64,000 nucleotides of DNA from Isoetes taiwanensis. Lineage: Eukaryota; Streptophyta; Lycopodiopsida; Isoetales; Isoetaceae. Under the pieces are notes generated by a model, which was given only the letters and a program-made list of their open reading frames with translations, was not told where the DNA came from and ran no database searches. Positions 11,650 through 23,988 of the stretch are shown piece after piece. Position 1 is the stretch's first letter. The number at the start of each line of letters is the position of its first letter. The stretch is taken from the NCBI GenBank assembly GCA_021234155.1, contig JAJEKV010000002.1, positions 7,395,046 through 7,459,045 of the forward strand. Direction: 5' to 3'. Made by a program: the position numbers and the translations under genes.

Positions 11650-12640
11650 GCCTGTGGAGGTCACGCCCACCCACAAGTACCTAGGGGTGGAGTTCCCATC
11701 CTCGCTCTGTTGGGGCGCCCATCCGCTAAGGGTGACAAATAGGCCGAAAGCTTTATGCCATGCGAGAACAATCACCACCAGCGAGCTCTATGATTGGGGC
11801 CACCAAATCACATCTGCTTTTGAGCACCGGTCGAGCCTATCCTTTCAATGCGGGTCGAGGTTTGGGGCCCTGGCCGCCTTTTGGCGACTCGAATGACTTA
11901 GGGAGGTGCGTAAGGCATTTTTGGCACGTGCACTTGGGGTGAAACCTTCGATTGCCCTCATCGATTCTCGCTGCGCAGAAATCGGATTCTTGCCGCTTGT
12001 GGGCAGCCTTTGATGGACACATCGCCTATTTTCGTAAAGTGGTTAATATGGGTGATGCTCGGCTCGCGCTGGCTTACGCCGTGTGGCAATGGAGCCCTTG
12101 GCCGCCTGTGGCCTGTTGGAGGGTAAGAAAGATCGATGGTTCGCCGGATGGAGCGTCTGCAGAGCACCAGTGCGTCGCAGTGGACCAGGGGCGATCGTGG
12201 CGGCTGCGGGGAGTACCGGACGCTTGCTTCCTTGGCAAGCTCGGGACCCGGCGCTCTATAAGAAGTCAAAGCGGCCCATTACAAGGAGTACATCAACCCA
12301 GCGTTAGCCGGGGCCCCAGGCTCTACCCGCATTCCCGGTACCCTCGAAAAGCGCAAACTCATTGCCTCCATTCGCCGACGGGTGCCCACCATCTTCGCGA
12401 TCGAGGCAGATTGGGTGGATTGGGGAGCCCCGCCAGGGCGGGCTCTGTCGGTACTACCAGCGGGTGCCATTGAGGATGAGTCTCACACTTTCCGAGTTGC
12501 CTTGGCATTTAGTCAGATCCGGGCCAGATACGCTCCCTTAGTACGCCCGGACTTGCCCCTACATTTGCTGATGAATACACCGTCAGTACATGCTCTGGGG
12601 TCGTACACCATTCAACATTTTTTTTTTGTGATGGAATGAA
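11650..12640 (+). mobile_element. LINE family C, 3' half of ORF2, degraded
   Basis: In shifting frames: PTHKYLGVEFPS (post-palm RT motif), ELYDWG-TKSHLLLST, VRHFWHVHLGVKPSIAL, then near the end GAIEDESHTF and LPLHLLMNTPS. The same order appears at 34,990-35,890, which defines the family. The fragment is GC-richer than its surroundings and truncated at both ends, without the (TTCC)n tail. Confidence 0.82.
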
Positions 12641-13830
12641 TATCCACAACAGCCATCGCATTTAACCGCTTGTGAAAGGAGATCGTAGGGCACAAGCATT
12701 GATTACCATCACAAGTATTCGTTTCATATCCCCAAAGACTTAAAAGATAAAGGGGCGCCAAACCAATAGATAAGAAATATGCCTAGGAAAAGGTAGGGCA
12801 TGATGGGATATAATCAATGTAGGAATAGCCCCAATTGCCTTCGCAGCGACCTGCATGCCAAATATTTTAACATCTTGAAATATTTGAGACACATTCTTCT
12901 CATAACAAGATCTGCCCGACCTTCCTTTACATACTTCGTGCTAAACTCTCAAAGATTGGGCTTTTTAGATCCATCAAGAACATATAACATTAGAAACATA
13001 ATGCAAAATAATATAATATACCGAAGCCATGTTTACCGTTCTAAGCCACGTGATTTTTTTTATGAAGTCTTTGTACTTTCCCCACGCCTCCACACCACCG
13101 CAGCAGCCAGTGCTTCCCATCCATTGCAAGTATAGCATTCTCTGCGGAGACACAAGACAATTACATTGCTCAATTTGCCTTTGTCTTTTAATAATGGCCA
13201 AAGTGAACACGGGAATTTCAAATGCCCAACCGGGGGGAATAGATTGATGATTTACAAACCTTTTATCAAAAAATTTGCTCATAAAATCTAATGTCAAAGA
13301 TGAAGTTCCTGCAGCCAAACAAACCTGAAACCAGCTGAACGTCAATTCCATTAACGAACAAATAATGGAACAATGCCTAAAATGTTTTGAGATTCACGTA
13401 CCACCACGGGGATAGATGCTCTAATACGATCATAAATCCTTCACGGCACTCCTGTAGAGCAAGCTTGGCTCAGATTGAACCTTAAAAGCCATGCCGCTTC
13501 CATAAAATCCAGAATAAACCCAGCATCATGAACATTTGGGCAAAAGGTCGATGGAACACGACTTTGCTTTTCTTTGCCCGACACCAAAAAGACACAAAAA
13601 AAAAATCGTGCCAAATAACCCTAACCATCTCGCATTTCCCCTGAAGTTTTTGGAAAACTCTTGAACCTGCAAAAGCATGAAACGTCGGAAAAACAAGTCC
13701 GTCGAAAAACATGGAACAAGAAAGAAACCGTTTCCATTCAATCTTACCCGCGGCTGAATCAAGGGATAAAAAAAAATAAAAAAAACTAACGGCCGAGATC
13801 GCGCGCACACACTACATTTTGCTTTTATTA

Positions 13831-13837
<7 letters not shown>
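12641..13837. other. Unidentified sequence; possible minus-strand exon relics
   Basis: On the minus strand a 125-codon frame (13,351-12,974) contains the stretches FDKRFVNHQSIPPGWAFEIP and LYLQWMGSTGCCGGVEAWGK, with AG dinucleotides that could be acceptors. I recognise no family. It could be decayed exons or chance. Nothing else supportable is seen. Confidence 0.35.
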
Positions 13838-13861
<24 letters not shown>

Positions 13862-13890
13862 GATAGATATATAGATAGATAGATATAGAT
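13838..13890 (+). repeat. (TA)n/(GATA)n microsatellite
   Basis: TATATATATATA is followed by about eleven GATA units with one interruption. It abuts the LTR-like repeat. Confidence 0.97.
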
Positions 13891-14871
13891 GATGATGGTT
13901 GATCTTATGTTTGCACCTCTTGTGTATTGGGAAGGGGGGTAGAGACCTAGTAGCCATTATTTAGATGATGGACCTAGTTTAGACCCATTAGTTCCCATTA
14001 TTATTCGGCCTTTGCATAGATCCCACCTGGCTACGGAGGCTATGGAGTGACTGACCACCGCATAACGGGGTCAGTGGCAAAGTGGAGGGAGGTCCCTGCT
14101 GAGCACGGCTACCGGGGACCCATAGCGGGCTAGGCTTATAGTCGGTCACTTCGTGTGGGCCAGGTATAAGTCCGACACTTCCTGGGTCAATGGTGTCGTC
14201 CCGACTCTCAAGAGCTGTAGGTGTCGGCCTGGCTCTTGTTTTTGGGAGTTCTGTCGGGTACGGATGTGTGTCGCCACGATCCTCTAGCTACCCATGGAAT
14301 CACTGCACTTCGGGAGGGGGAGATGCAACCCTTCCTACCTTATTGAACCGAGGAGATGCAACACGGAGTAGTCACGTTGGATGATACTATGGGATTACGT
14401 CTCCGGCAGGTTACAGTCATGACAGAGCCTGATTTAGCCGATTTGCAAAGTATGCACAGGAGGGGCAGATGGAGTGGTCAACCCTAGCCATTGTCTATTG
14501 CCAGCCCAAGTCATTGTCATAACTCAGTCTGATCTATCTGGAGACTCTAGCCGTCAACCGATTTTCCCTTTGAGCCTCTATTTGAAGTATTTATTATGGT
14601 TGTATTCGATGACATGGATGGATGGATTATCACTATCCTTCGAGGTAGTTTGTTATTGTTATTGCTAGTGCTTACATTGTTATGTTTGCTTTCGCTGATG
14701 TAGGCACCCATAGGGGATGGGCCGGAATGACACCTCCATGTCCTCTGCTCGTTGTCTGGCCACACCTAGATGCGGGTTAGACGGAGGGCCCATGCGACAG
14801 ATGTTGTTGGATGGGGAAGGTCCTTCGATATATACTGCGGGTTGTCGTATATAGCGCAAGGAGTGTCATTA
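13890..14871 (+). repeat. LTR-like repeat, plus copy, ending at a primer-binding site
   Basis: 13,890-14,690 is the inverted partner of 5,530-6,370. The following 180 bp (to 14,871) is unique and leads directly into a tRNA-iMet-type primer-binding site. This suggests a 5' LTR of a decayed Gypsy element whose pol pieces lie at 19.2-23.7 kb. A matching 3' LTR in the same orientation is not found. Confidence 0.55.
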
Positions 14872-14884
14872 TGGTATCAAAGCA
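14872..14884 (+). promoter_or_regulatory. Putative tRNA-iMet primer-binding site
   Basis: TGGTATCAAAGCA resembles the plant retroelement primer-binding site TGGTATCAGAGC (one A for G). It immediately follows the LTR-like repeat. Confidence 0.6.
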
Positions 14885-16540
14885 ATGATCTTGGTTGACC
14901 AAGATCAAGCACTAGCCATTTTCCTAAGTAGCTAACTAGCCTAGTAAAACATTTGGGGGTAAAACCCCAATATGAACCTCATGAATTGGGAGAATTGTTT
15001 TTCCATCGTTATAATGTCATTATCAAGTTAAATCTACTTGTTAGGGTAAGCTAATTTTGAATAGAAAGTCAAAATAAACCTTCTAGTAAATTGAGCTCAA
15101 ATTTGTTCATGAACCCCATTTTACAAATGAAAATTGAACGAAGAATCGCTCAATAGGAAGCTTGCAAAGAAAATGGTGCGATGACCAATATGTGGCCCAA
15201 AACAAATAGGAAAATTTTGAAAGATAGTTAAGTAATTAGAAAAAATACTTTAATTAATAACCCTCAGTTATAATACGTTCACACTTAAAAAAAAAGGGGT
15301 GGCCGCTCAAAATCTCTTGAAAAGTACCCCCAATCCTTAGATCTTTCAAGATTGTATCCTCAAGCCCTTTCGTATTGTAAGGCAAATTCTAGGGGAAATT
15401 TTCTAGTCGTCATGGAGTACACCGAATAAGCAAGTTTCACTCGAAAGGTGACCTAGATGGGACATAGACTCTAGTAGCTCGAATTTTCCCAACAATCCCC
15501 TTGACACCATAGTGGACCAAGCCCTCAATGTTTCGGGAAGTTCCTCAGGGGAATGGGAGTCGGCATCTTCACAAGTAGAAGTGGCCCAAGAGGAGCTAAC
15601 AGGAAGAGCAAACCAAGGACGTAGAGGAACAAGCACACCAAAGGATAAAAGGTAAGAGAAGGGGAGGAGGACCTGGAAAAGCGCATAAACGACGACGAAG
15701 ATCGGCGAGGGCGATAATAGTACGAGAGCCAGAGCAACAAGTACCCCAACAGGAGGAGGAGGAGGCTGAAAAACAAGCGGCAAGGCTACCAATTCTAGTA
15801 TGGCCAAAGACGTAGATATCGACGAAGATTTATGCGACAAGGAAGAACCCCCTTCAAGTTGAAGCATGATATCGAGCAGGAGAAGAAGGAAGCATATAAG
15901 GAATACTTGCAGTGATGGACAGTTTACAATTCATTAAGCAGACAGTTTCCAAGTTCATCAAAAGCAGTAGATCAAGATGTAGCCTCAACAAGCCATCTTC
16001 TCGACTTGAAGCCAAAATGAGTCCGCCATGCAAACTCAAAGCACAACTTCTGCCACGACCAGAACTCGAAGCACAACTGGCTTCTTCAAGAAATTGGACA
16101 TTTTTAGCAGTGCACAAACCTCTCGATCTAGAGAAGTGCCATTCAGGAGATAGTCAAAAGTACAAGACCGATGTTAGGGTGATTCCGACGATGTTGTAAT
16201 GCTGCCAAGGAGCATATGAGGTCGAGACGACTCAACTTTTGAAGACGTTGACTTGTATGCCATTCATGCAAAAAGAGCGATGGCGATGCCCAGAGAAAAG
16301 AATCAGGACAAAACAAGCGACACTGATGCTCAAATAAAAGAATCGGAAGATATCACGCCATTATGAATAGAATTTAGTAGTTTGTAAGCTATGCTAGTTA
16401 TAAGTGGAAAAAAAAAGCTATGCTAATTATAAGTTGTAAATTGACCATTTAAGTGTTATCTAGCTCCCATAATGTTAGTTCATGCAAAATTAGGGCTAGC
16501 AATTCTACATTGTGGGTCATGGTAGTTATGGTGATTTTGG
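14885..16540 (+). other. Possible decayed gag region, not provable
   Basis: At 15,700-15,900 broken frames show Arg/Glu/Gln-rich stretches (VREPEQQVPQQEEEEAEKQA) and KKEAYKEYLQ, as in some Gypsy Gag proteins. Stops interrupt every frame and no CCHC knuckle is seen. Reading it as gag depends on the neighbouring PBS. Confidence 0.35.
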
Positions 16541-17420
16541 AATTTTTAAGTATGAGTTTGCTAGTTGTATGTTGCCACAAGCCTAATGTATGAGTTTGCT
16601 AAACGTTGCCACAAGCCCTACCCCATGCCAATGTGAGCTTGCCCTACCCTAATGTTGATACAAGCCCAATGCGCGAGTTTGCTAATGTGTGTTTGCCCTA
16701 TTCCAATGTTGTAGATAAGTCCTACTCGATAATGCATAAGTCAACCAAGTTTTCTACCCCATAATGAAGTCAACTAATCTTTCTACCCATTAACCAATGT
16801 TGATACAAGCCCAATGCATGAGTCTGCTAATGTTTGTTTGCCCTATTCCAATGTTGGTGCATAAGTCCTACCCGATAATGCATAAGTCAACTAAGTTTTC
16901 TACCCCATAATGAAGTCAACTAAGCATTCTACCCATTAATGAAGTCAACTAAGTTTTCTACAACTAAGTTGCCCATGGGTCTACCCTATAAAGCTTTCTA
17001 CCCATTAATGAAGTCAACTAAGTTTTCTACAACTAAGTTGCCTATGGGTGTAGATGACTCATCCCATGCCAAAAGAGTTTGGCAAAGTCTCGTGCCCATC
17101 AGACGCGCGCCATCAGTCAATCCATTACTGAAGTCAACTAAGTTTTCTACAACTCAGTTGCCTATCTATGGGTCTAGGCAACTCATCCTGTGCCAAAAGA
17201 GATTGGAGGTTGCCAGAGTCTCGTGCACATCAGAGGCGCACCATCAGTCCAATGTCTCAGCTAGGCTTCCAAAAGAGCCTAGAATAAGTTATCTATCTAG
17301 TTCTAGCCAATTTTCTAGGCTAGGCTTCCAAAAGAGCCTAGGATAAGTTACCTACCTAGTTCTAGCCAATTTTTTTTCCTACCCATCAGAGGCAGGCAGT
17401 TCTAGCCAATTTTCTAATTC
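16541..17420 (+). repeat. Complex minisatellite field
   Basis: Repeated modules include AATGAAGTCAACTAAG-TTTTCTACAACTAAG (at least five times), GATACAAGCCCAATGC (twice), CCAAAAGAG-GAGTCTCGTG blocks (twice) and GGCTTCCAAAAGAGCCTAG (twice). Units of different length interleave. Open frames crossing it are repeat artefacts. Confidence 0.9.
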
Positions 17421-19200
17421 CAAGCCATTTCTACATATCCCATCTTAAAAGAATTCCTGTAGTAGCAAGAATTGAACCCGAACCTCCCACCCACAGGGAT
17501 GAACCCCTCCAACCCCCCTCCCCCCCTTCCCCTCAATGCCAATCACTGAGGGGGGGCATCGTTTATGTTTGAAATGTTAAGTATTCATGTCTAAAATCTT
17601 TTAGGATTAGGACCAAGACCCTAATTCTCTTTGAAATAAATATAGCCCATATTTTGTCCTTCTCACTTAGCTTGTCAAGCATATCCTTGTCTACACAGTA
17701 GCCTTATTTTCGAGACCTTTTCCTAGCAACCCAACTAGTTGCCAAGGGCTTAGCAATTGTTGCTATGACATGCCAACACATGCTATAGATGCAACATTAT
17801 CAAGTGTCTTCAGCTGTACCTTTGATTGCATAGATAATTGTCTAGAAGCCATTCTATCAATGCATTCTAGCCCAGTACACCGAGTTTATCCAGAGACATG
17901 GAGTCTTCTTACCAGCCCATCTCAGCAGATAGAATACACGCATATAGGAACTCTAGAGTCAGTAGACATAGACATTTGCTATATGTTATGCCTGTTTGGC
18001 CAGTCAAATAGACCAGGCGGACCTTCGTTGTAGACCCTTGACCTTTTCAATACGAGAGCTGCTCGACCACATCAAGGAATTCGAAAGCAAATGATACCTT
18101 ATGGAGGAAACTTCAGCGGGTCAATGATCAACACAGTAAACAGGAGAGCCAAACTCAAATAATGAAGGGAAGACAGCAGAAAGGACAACTGAGACATCAA
18201 GGACAAACATATGAGTGCCAAGTAGGGTAGCTAAACAACCGATGAGCACCGACGCTGTTGATCATAGTAGGGGAGGAACACCTTCTAGCCAAGAATATTC
18301 TCCAAGTGCCATAGTGCCCCGTGAAAGGGCTCCCCAATAACGGGCTATTGTCATAGCTATGCGACCAACAAATAAATGACTTCATCGATTATTTACATCA
18401 GGAGTTTCTAAGAGAGGACACCACCATCTTAGACATGCAAGCTCATGGCAGTGTTAGATCTAGACTTAAAACTGAGAAGCTTTGACTAAGGATGAATTGC
18501 ATGCCATTGAGGCCTGATTGCTCAAGAATAAGAGTACGGCCAGATTGCTACCAACTTTGTCATCATCAGTTTTGATTCTTCGTAGTAGCTACATCAACCT
18601 TGATAGTACCATTTCCTTGCAGAAAGATCACGATGGCCTCCTAGCCTTAGAGATTAGAGGTCCATCAACAATAAAACGAGGCACAATAGTAATAATTGAT
18701 TACTGCAAGATTAGAGATCTTGCACATGGATGCGAATAGGCTTAACTCTTAAGAAGGAGGAGAGGTTGAACAATTCGAAGTGGTGAAACACACAACATTG
18801 TCATCACCCTTATATTAGCAACATGGGACTGCCAAGCTCAAGAGCAAACATGAAGGAGATCGATAGAGTCAACACAACAGGATCGAACGAGGAGTTAGAA
18901 GAATCATCCTCAATTCTTCTAACCTCCAAGACTGGATGATTCAATATGGAAGATTCTGTAGAGTGGAGAACATGACCTCCAAGCTTTTGGAAAGCGACAT
19001 AAAGACCTTACATCATCAACCACGTCATCAAGTCCATTAGCATGGATACGCCTAATAAGGGAAGTCAACCTCGACATCTAAGGAGCACAAATAGAAGATG
19101 TTCAACAAAAAGACAAAGGTCTATGAAGGATTATGCAACAACTCAAGGAGGTCAGATTCTTCAACAACTTGAGGGCAACATCGCCTTGCTATGACAATGA
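17421..19200. other. Unresolved, probably decayed Gypsy internal sequence
   Basis: A CTGAGGGGGGGCA purine-rich tract lies at about 17,545-17,557. From 18,040 on, short charged peptide stretches occur in all plus frames with dense stops. Because a Gypsy RT fragment follows directly, this may be ruined gag-pol, but no motif proves it. Confidence 0.35.
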
Positions 19201-19340
19201 ATGATGAGTTGACAACATTTATGCGTCTGACAAATGACGCCTTTATAACTTTTTAGACAGTAAGTCCATGGAGGAACATCTAGTTCATTTGCGAAGAGTA
19301 TTAGAAAAGTTGATATGACATCGTCTTTATGCTAAACTCT
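19200..19340 (+). mobile_element. Ty3/Gypsy reverse transcriptase fragment, split by a LINE
   Basis: Frames read MRLTNDAF, FLDSKSMEEHLVHLRRVLEK and HRLYAKL. This corresponds to the LTNAPATF segment and the region after the YLDD box of Gypsy RT. The Gypsy resumes at 22,930 beyond the LINE. Confidence 0.8.
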
Positions 19341-22300
19341 CTTTCTTTCTTTCTTTTTTTTTTTTTTTTTTTCTTTTTTTTGAGGGCAAGTTTTTTTTAT
19401 ATTGCATTTATAGGAAGTACATAGTTCACTCTGCCTATGATAACAGAGTTTAGATCTTATAATACTGATCTAGTAATCATGGACTATAATATCCACAATT
19501 CAAAAATAAGTAAAGATCAGAAGTTCAAAAATATCAGACAGATGTCCCTAAATTAAGAAAAGGTATTATCCCAGTAAGGTTTTCCTGTTTGTAATATTGT
19601 GGTGCAACAATCTCATGCCACATCAAGCACATCCTGCAATGTGAAATCCGGAATGTCCCTCTTCCCAGACATCCCAAGTAGCATGTCAAGATCCTCTGGA
19701 GTGTAATTTGTGAAGTCCAGCAGCAGCAACATATGAGCTTGCCTTTTTTGCTGTCAACTTATGGAAAAGATTATCAAAATATGATTTTAGATTATTAAAT
19801 CTCCACACTTCTTTGTTCTTGAGCACCTTCTTAATTGCTTTTGCATGTACCATTTCTCTCCTTAACTGCTTGAAAGTGTTTTCCTGTTCAGGTTTAGATA
19901 ATTGGGAGAACTCCTCGTCTTCATATTCAGCTACCCCCATCATCCTTTCTCCACTTCCTGTGCTATTGAGTCTCCTCATCTCTCCTGTGTAAAACATCAT
20001 TAAACACATTCAAATTAGTAAGATAAAAATCAAAAGTGCTATGGAATCTACCAAACTTATTCCATGATCTATCATTATTCTTCCCCTTAGCCAATTTATG
20101 TGCCACAGCAGAATCTATCAATAAACCAAGGAAGTTCTTTTTAATCCAAATCAGAGATGGATTCTTTTTCCCTATTTGAACCCTGTTTCTCTGTTTCCAA
20201 AGAATCCAGCAGCCAATTGTTCTAGTAGTATTCAGAATTCTACTGTCAGCATCCATAAACCTAAGCATATTACTTTCTGAAATTGACCTCAAATTTATTT
20301 GTGCTTTTCAGCTCCAAAATTCTGCAACTTTCTAACATGTGAAAATATAATTTGAAGTCTCCCTTTGACCACAAGCAAGCGGGCAGAATGGTGAAACTGA
20401 GTTGTCAAATTTTGCTTTCCTAACATTGGTTGGCAAACTTTGGTGTAGCATTAGACATCTACAAGTTTTCAATTTGTTGGTAGTATACATTTTCCAGCTC
20501 TTTGCATTAACTTTAGCTAACCTTTCTTCATCACAATGCCAAAGGGAGTTTGCCCGAGAAGGTTTATGTACCATGATTGTTTTATATATTTTTTTCACCG
20601 AGTATACTTCTTTACCATTCAAGGTCCATTGATTTGAATTAGCACTTAGTTCCTCCTGTATGGCAACCTTCTCCATAACTTTTTTAAATATTTCCTTATC
20701 CACCTGTGAACCTTTAGTAATTCCTGCCACTTCTTCCCAAGTTTTCCACCTATTCTCAATTCTTAAGTCACCAAATTTCCTGATCCCTGCATCATTCCAT
20801 TGCATATATTTTTGAGGGTGTTTAAAAGCTAAACATCCTTCATCCTCTGTAGTGAGATCTGGATGCTAGAAGAAATGGTTTTCTTTACATCTTGCATCAA
20901 TTACAGGTGGTTTATAACACAAATTTATTTCATTCCATGCTTCCAATATTTTTCTCATTGTTTTAGATGTACTTGAACCTAGTTTAATCCTAAAGAAAGC
21001 TAAATCAGGTAACTGGTGCTTTATAGTAGGACGACCAATTATCTGTGACTTTTCAATCGAGTATTTAATTAACATGAGTGCTGGAGATGGTTTAGGATTG
21101 TAAATAGCTCTCCAAATCAATTTTGCAGCATTAAATAAATAAATCTTTACAACCTAGACCTCCTTTTTTCTTATCCTTAATTAAATCTGATCAAGCCACT
21201 TTATGAGTTCCTTGCCATATAAACTTCCTTATAGCAGTCTCAATCTTATTATACAAGCCTTTGTCTCCAACAATTGCTGAGGAGAAGCATACATGTGTGC
21301 TGCTGACTACTGCATTTGCAATCTCTACTCTGCCAGCTAGAGATAAACCGATTAAATTTATGTTTGATTCTAGATACTATTGGTTTCCATACCCCAGGTA
21401 AATTTTTGTTCAGGGCTAAAGGAATACCCAAAATGATAATTGAAGCATTTCTGTCCAGTACCTTAATCCCCTGTAAATTATCCTCCTGAGTGTCCAGAAT
21501 AATTGCACTTTTTTTCCTGTTCAAAGTGACTCCTGAAACCTTACCAAAGTTATCAATTGCAGACAGAAAATTTTCCAGACTTTTATCTCCATACTTGAGA
21601 AAAACAAAAGTGTCATCAGCACATTGCATAATTGGTAAAAGGCACTTGGTCTTCTGGCATCTCCAAAGTAGCAATTTTACCTTTTTTTCGAAGATTTGTA
21701 GCCATCCTGGTAACAATTTCAGCTACAATTAAGAAAAGATATGGAGCTAATGGGCATCCTTGTCTCACTCCATGCGTGGAGTGAAATTGTTTAATTGGAC
21801 ATCCATTAATAATTAGAGCTGAAGATGTTGTACAATTCAAACTCCAAATTTTTTGATAAACATCTTCATGGAACTTCAAATGTTTCATAGCCCTTTCCAG
21901 AAACTGCCAATTTATTGTGTCATATGCCCTTTGAAAATCCAATTTAAGTAATATACATCTCTGCCCTGATAGTTCATTCCAATGTAATCCCTCTGCTGCT
22001 CTAATATAATTCTCCAAAATATTTCTTTGTTGTAGAAAAGCTGTTTGACACGGGCTAATAAGCTTATGAAGAGCAGATTTCAATCTATTTGCAAGAATCT
22101 TGGCTAGAATTTTATATGTTGTATTTGTTAATAAAATAGGTCTCCAATCAGCCAAATGCATTGGATTTTCCACTTTTGAAATCAGTGTAATATGTCCAAC
22201 ATTAATTGCAGGATCCAATTTCTTAGCTTTCCAAGCCCCTTGTATGAACATGATCATGTCATCTTTAAGGATATCCCAAAACACTTCATAAAATTCAGGT

Positions 22301-22745
22301 TGAAAGCCATCAGGTCCAGGACTTTTACCTTTAGCCATAAACCTAATTATCTCCCATATTTCTTTCTCATCAGGGATCTTCAGCAGGTCATTATCCTCAT
22401 GAGCTTGAGGATCCATTGGAATCATTTGAAAGTATTGTTCCAAATTTTGTTCCTGTGTCTGAGTATCATGGAATATTTTACTATATTCCAGATGAAAGAA
22501 GTCCTCAATTTCTTGTTGCTTTTCGAGTAGTATACCTGATGTTGTTTTGACTTGAACAATACCATTATTAACCATTCTGCTCTTAGTTGTTCTGAAAAAG
22601 AAACTTGAATTCCCTTTATCCATTGCATTTATATACTTACATCTACTCCTTACTGCCAAAGATCTAGCCTCAATTTCTTCAACCAGTTTCCAAGTCACCA
22701 TGCAAAAATCTTATGTTTCGAAAGAGTAAAAAGTAACTAGTCAAT
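19341..22745 (-). mobile_element. LINE family B (L1-like), 5'-truncated ORF2
   Basis: The poly-A appears as a T-rich tract at 19,341-19,380. From 22,701 downward the frame reads DEKEIWEIIRFMAKGKSPGP, PISLI-type VENPMHLADWRPILLTN, LDFQRAYDTINWQFLE, HGVRQGCPLAPYLFLI and, after a frameshift, CADDTFVF (the F/YADD catalytic box). These are RT domain motifs in order. Later frames (20,805-19,686) carry the zinc-binding tail, for example SPFCPLACGQRETSNYIFTC. Endonuclease and ORF1 are missing. Several frameshifts make it inactive. It interrupts a plus-strand Gypsy element. Confidence 0.92.
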
Positions 22746-22828
22746 TTATGTTACCACCTCATGTCAAAGATTCCCAAGTCACCATGCAAAAATCTTATGT
22801 TTCGAAAGAGTAAAAAGTAACTAGTCAA
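22691..22828 (+). repeat. 54-bp direct repeat at the LINE B 5' edge
   Basis: CAAGTCACCATGCAAAAATC followed by TTATGTTTCGAAAGAGTAAA-AAGTAACTAGTCAA occurs at 22,691-22,745 and 22,774-22,828, offset 83 bp. The first copy contains the start of the readable LINE frame. It could be a 5'-junction duplication made during insertion. Confidence 0.9.
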
Positions 22829-22929
22829 ATTTTATTTTCCAAGTTGCCATTGACACATCATCGCGGGAACAAACTTCCATTTAGCAATTAGAAATGGAGC
22901 CCAATATTGCTGGACATAGCTAGGAACTG

Positions 22930-23690
22930 TGATCACTAAGAGTAAGAAGGTGAAAGATTGGGTGCAACATTGGCTTGAGAATGTCCAACCCTCGTTTGAG
23001 AAGCTCAAAGAGGCTTTGACTACGGCACCAGTTCTTACCCTCCCAGATCCAAGCAAGGACAAGTTGGTGGCAACAGATGCTAGTAAGCTAGCAACAGGAG
23101 GAGTCCTTATGCAAGAGGAAAGGGTAGTTGCATCTGATTCGAAAAAGATGAACGATGCCGAGCAGCGCTACCCGACTCACGACCAAGAGCTCTTGGCCAC
23201 AGCGAGAGTCCTAAGGATCTGGAGGCATTATTTGTTGGGTAGAAAGTTCCAATTTGACAAAGACCACCAAAGCCTCCAGTATATCTTCACACAACCACTC
23301 CTAAATCTAAGACAAAGGAGGTGGATGGAATTTCTTGAGGAGTATGACTTCGAGATAATCTACAAGCCCGGCAAGTTGAATGTAGTTGCGGATGTGCTCT
23401 CTAGGAGGCCATTAGAGACAAGAGTCCATTGCAACGCCATATCGACATTCACTAGTGAGTATGGCAAGAGGATTGGAGAAACGTTGCCAACAGACGACGA
23501 CTTTAAAAAAGTGTGGGTCAACCTCTCCAAGGAGGCAAGAACAGACAAAGAGAGGGAAACCTTCAAACATTTTAAGAAGGAAGGTAACCTACGTACCATA
23601 AAATAAGTTGTGTGTGCCAGAGTCAGGAGTTAGGAAGTTGATATACCATGAGACACACAATATTTTAAGATTCATGAAAACATAGTTTAA
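22930..23690 (+). mobile_element. Ty3/Gypsy RT connection, RNase H and integrase start
   Basis: One frame of 225 codons reads FEKLKEALTTAPVLTLPDPS, ATDASKLATGGVLMQEE (RNase H first Asp), YPTHDQELLATARVLRIWRH, RRWMEFLEEYDFEIIYKPG and ADVLSRRP. A frameshift then gives LCVPESGVRKLIYHETHN, the start of the integrase zinc finger. It aligns as the continuation of the RT piece at 19.2-19.34 kb. Confidence 0.93.
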
Positions 23691-23957
23691 GATCAGGATT
23701 CATGAAAATTTCATCTTGAAAAGGGTTGCATTTATATGAACTTCTGCCTGCCCTTAGAATCAATATTATATCCTCCAAGCATTGGACCAGTTACCAACAT
23801 AAGACATCCCATTTTATCTTGGGGATTAAAAGGATGTATCTTACAATTTGTTTGGCAGATTTTAAAAGCTACAGCAGAGTCCCTTTCAAGCCTTTTAGAA
23901 ATTCATCCATTGATTGCGGTTCTTAAAACAAATCTGAACTCCTTAATACTTTTGATT

Positions 23958-23988
<31 letters not shown>

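Noticed and set aside
13526-13957. 143-codon minus frame
   Set aside because: Largely translation of the GATA/TATA microsatellite (LSIYISIYLSIYLY); no domain.
15403-15867. 154-codon minus frame, Leu/Val-rich
   Set aside because: Antisense of the Arg/Glu-rich gag-like plus strand.
16939-17346. 135-codon plus frame with internal repeats
   Set aside because: Artefact of the minisatellite field.
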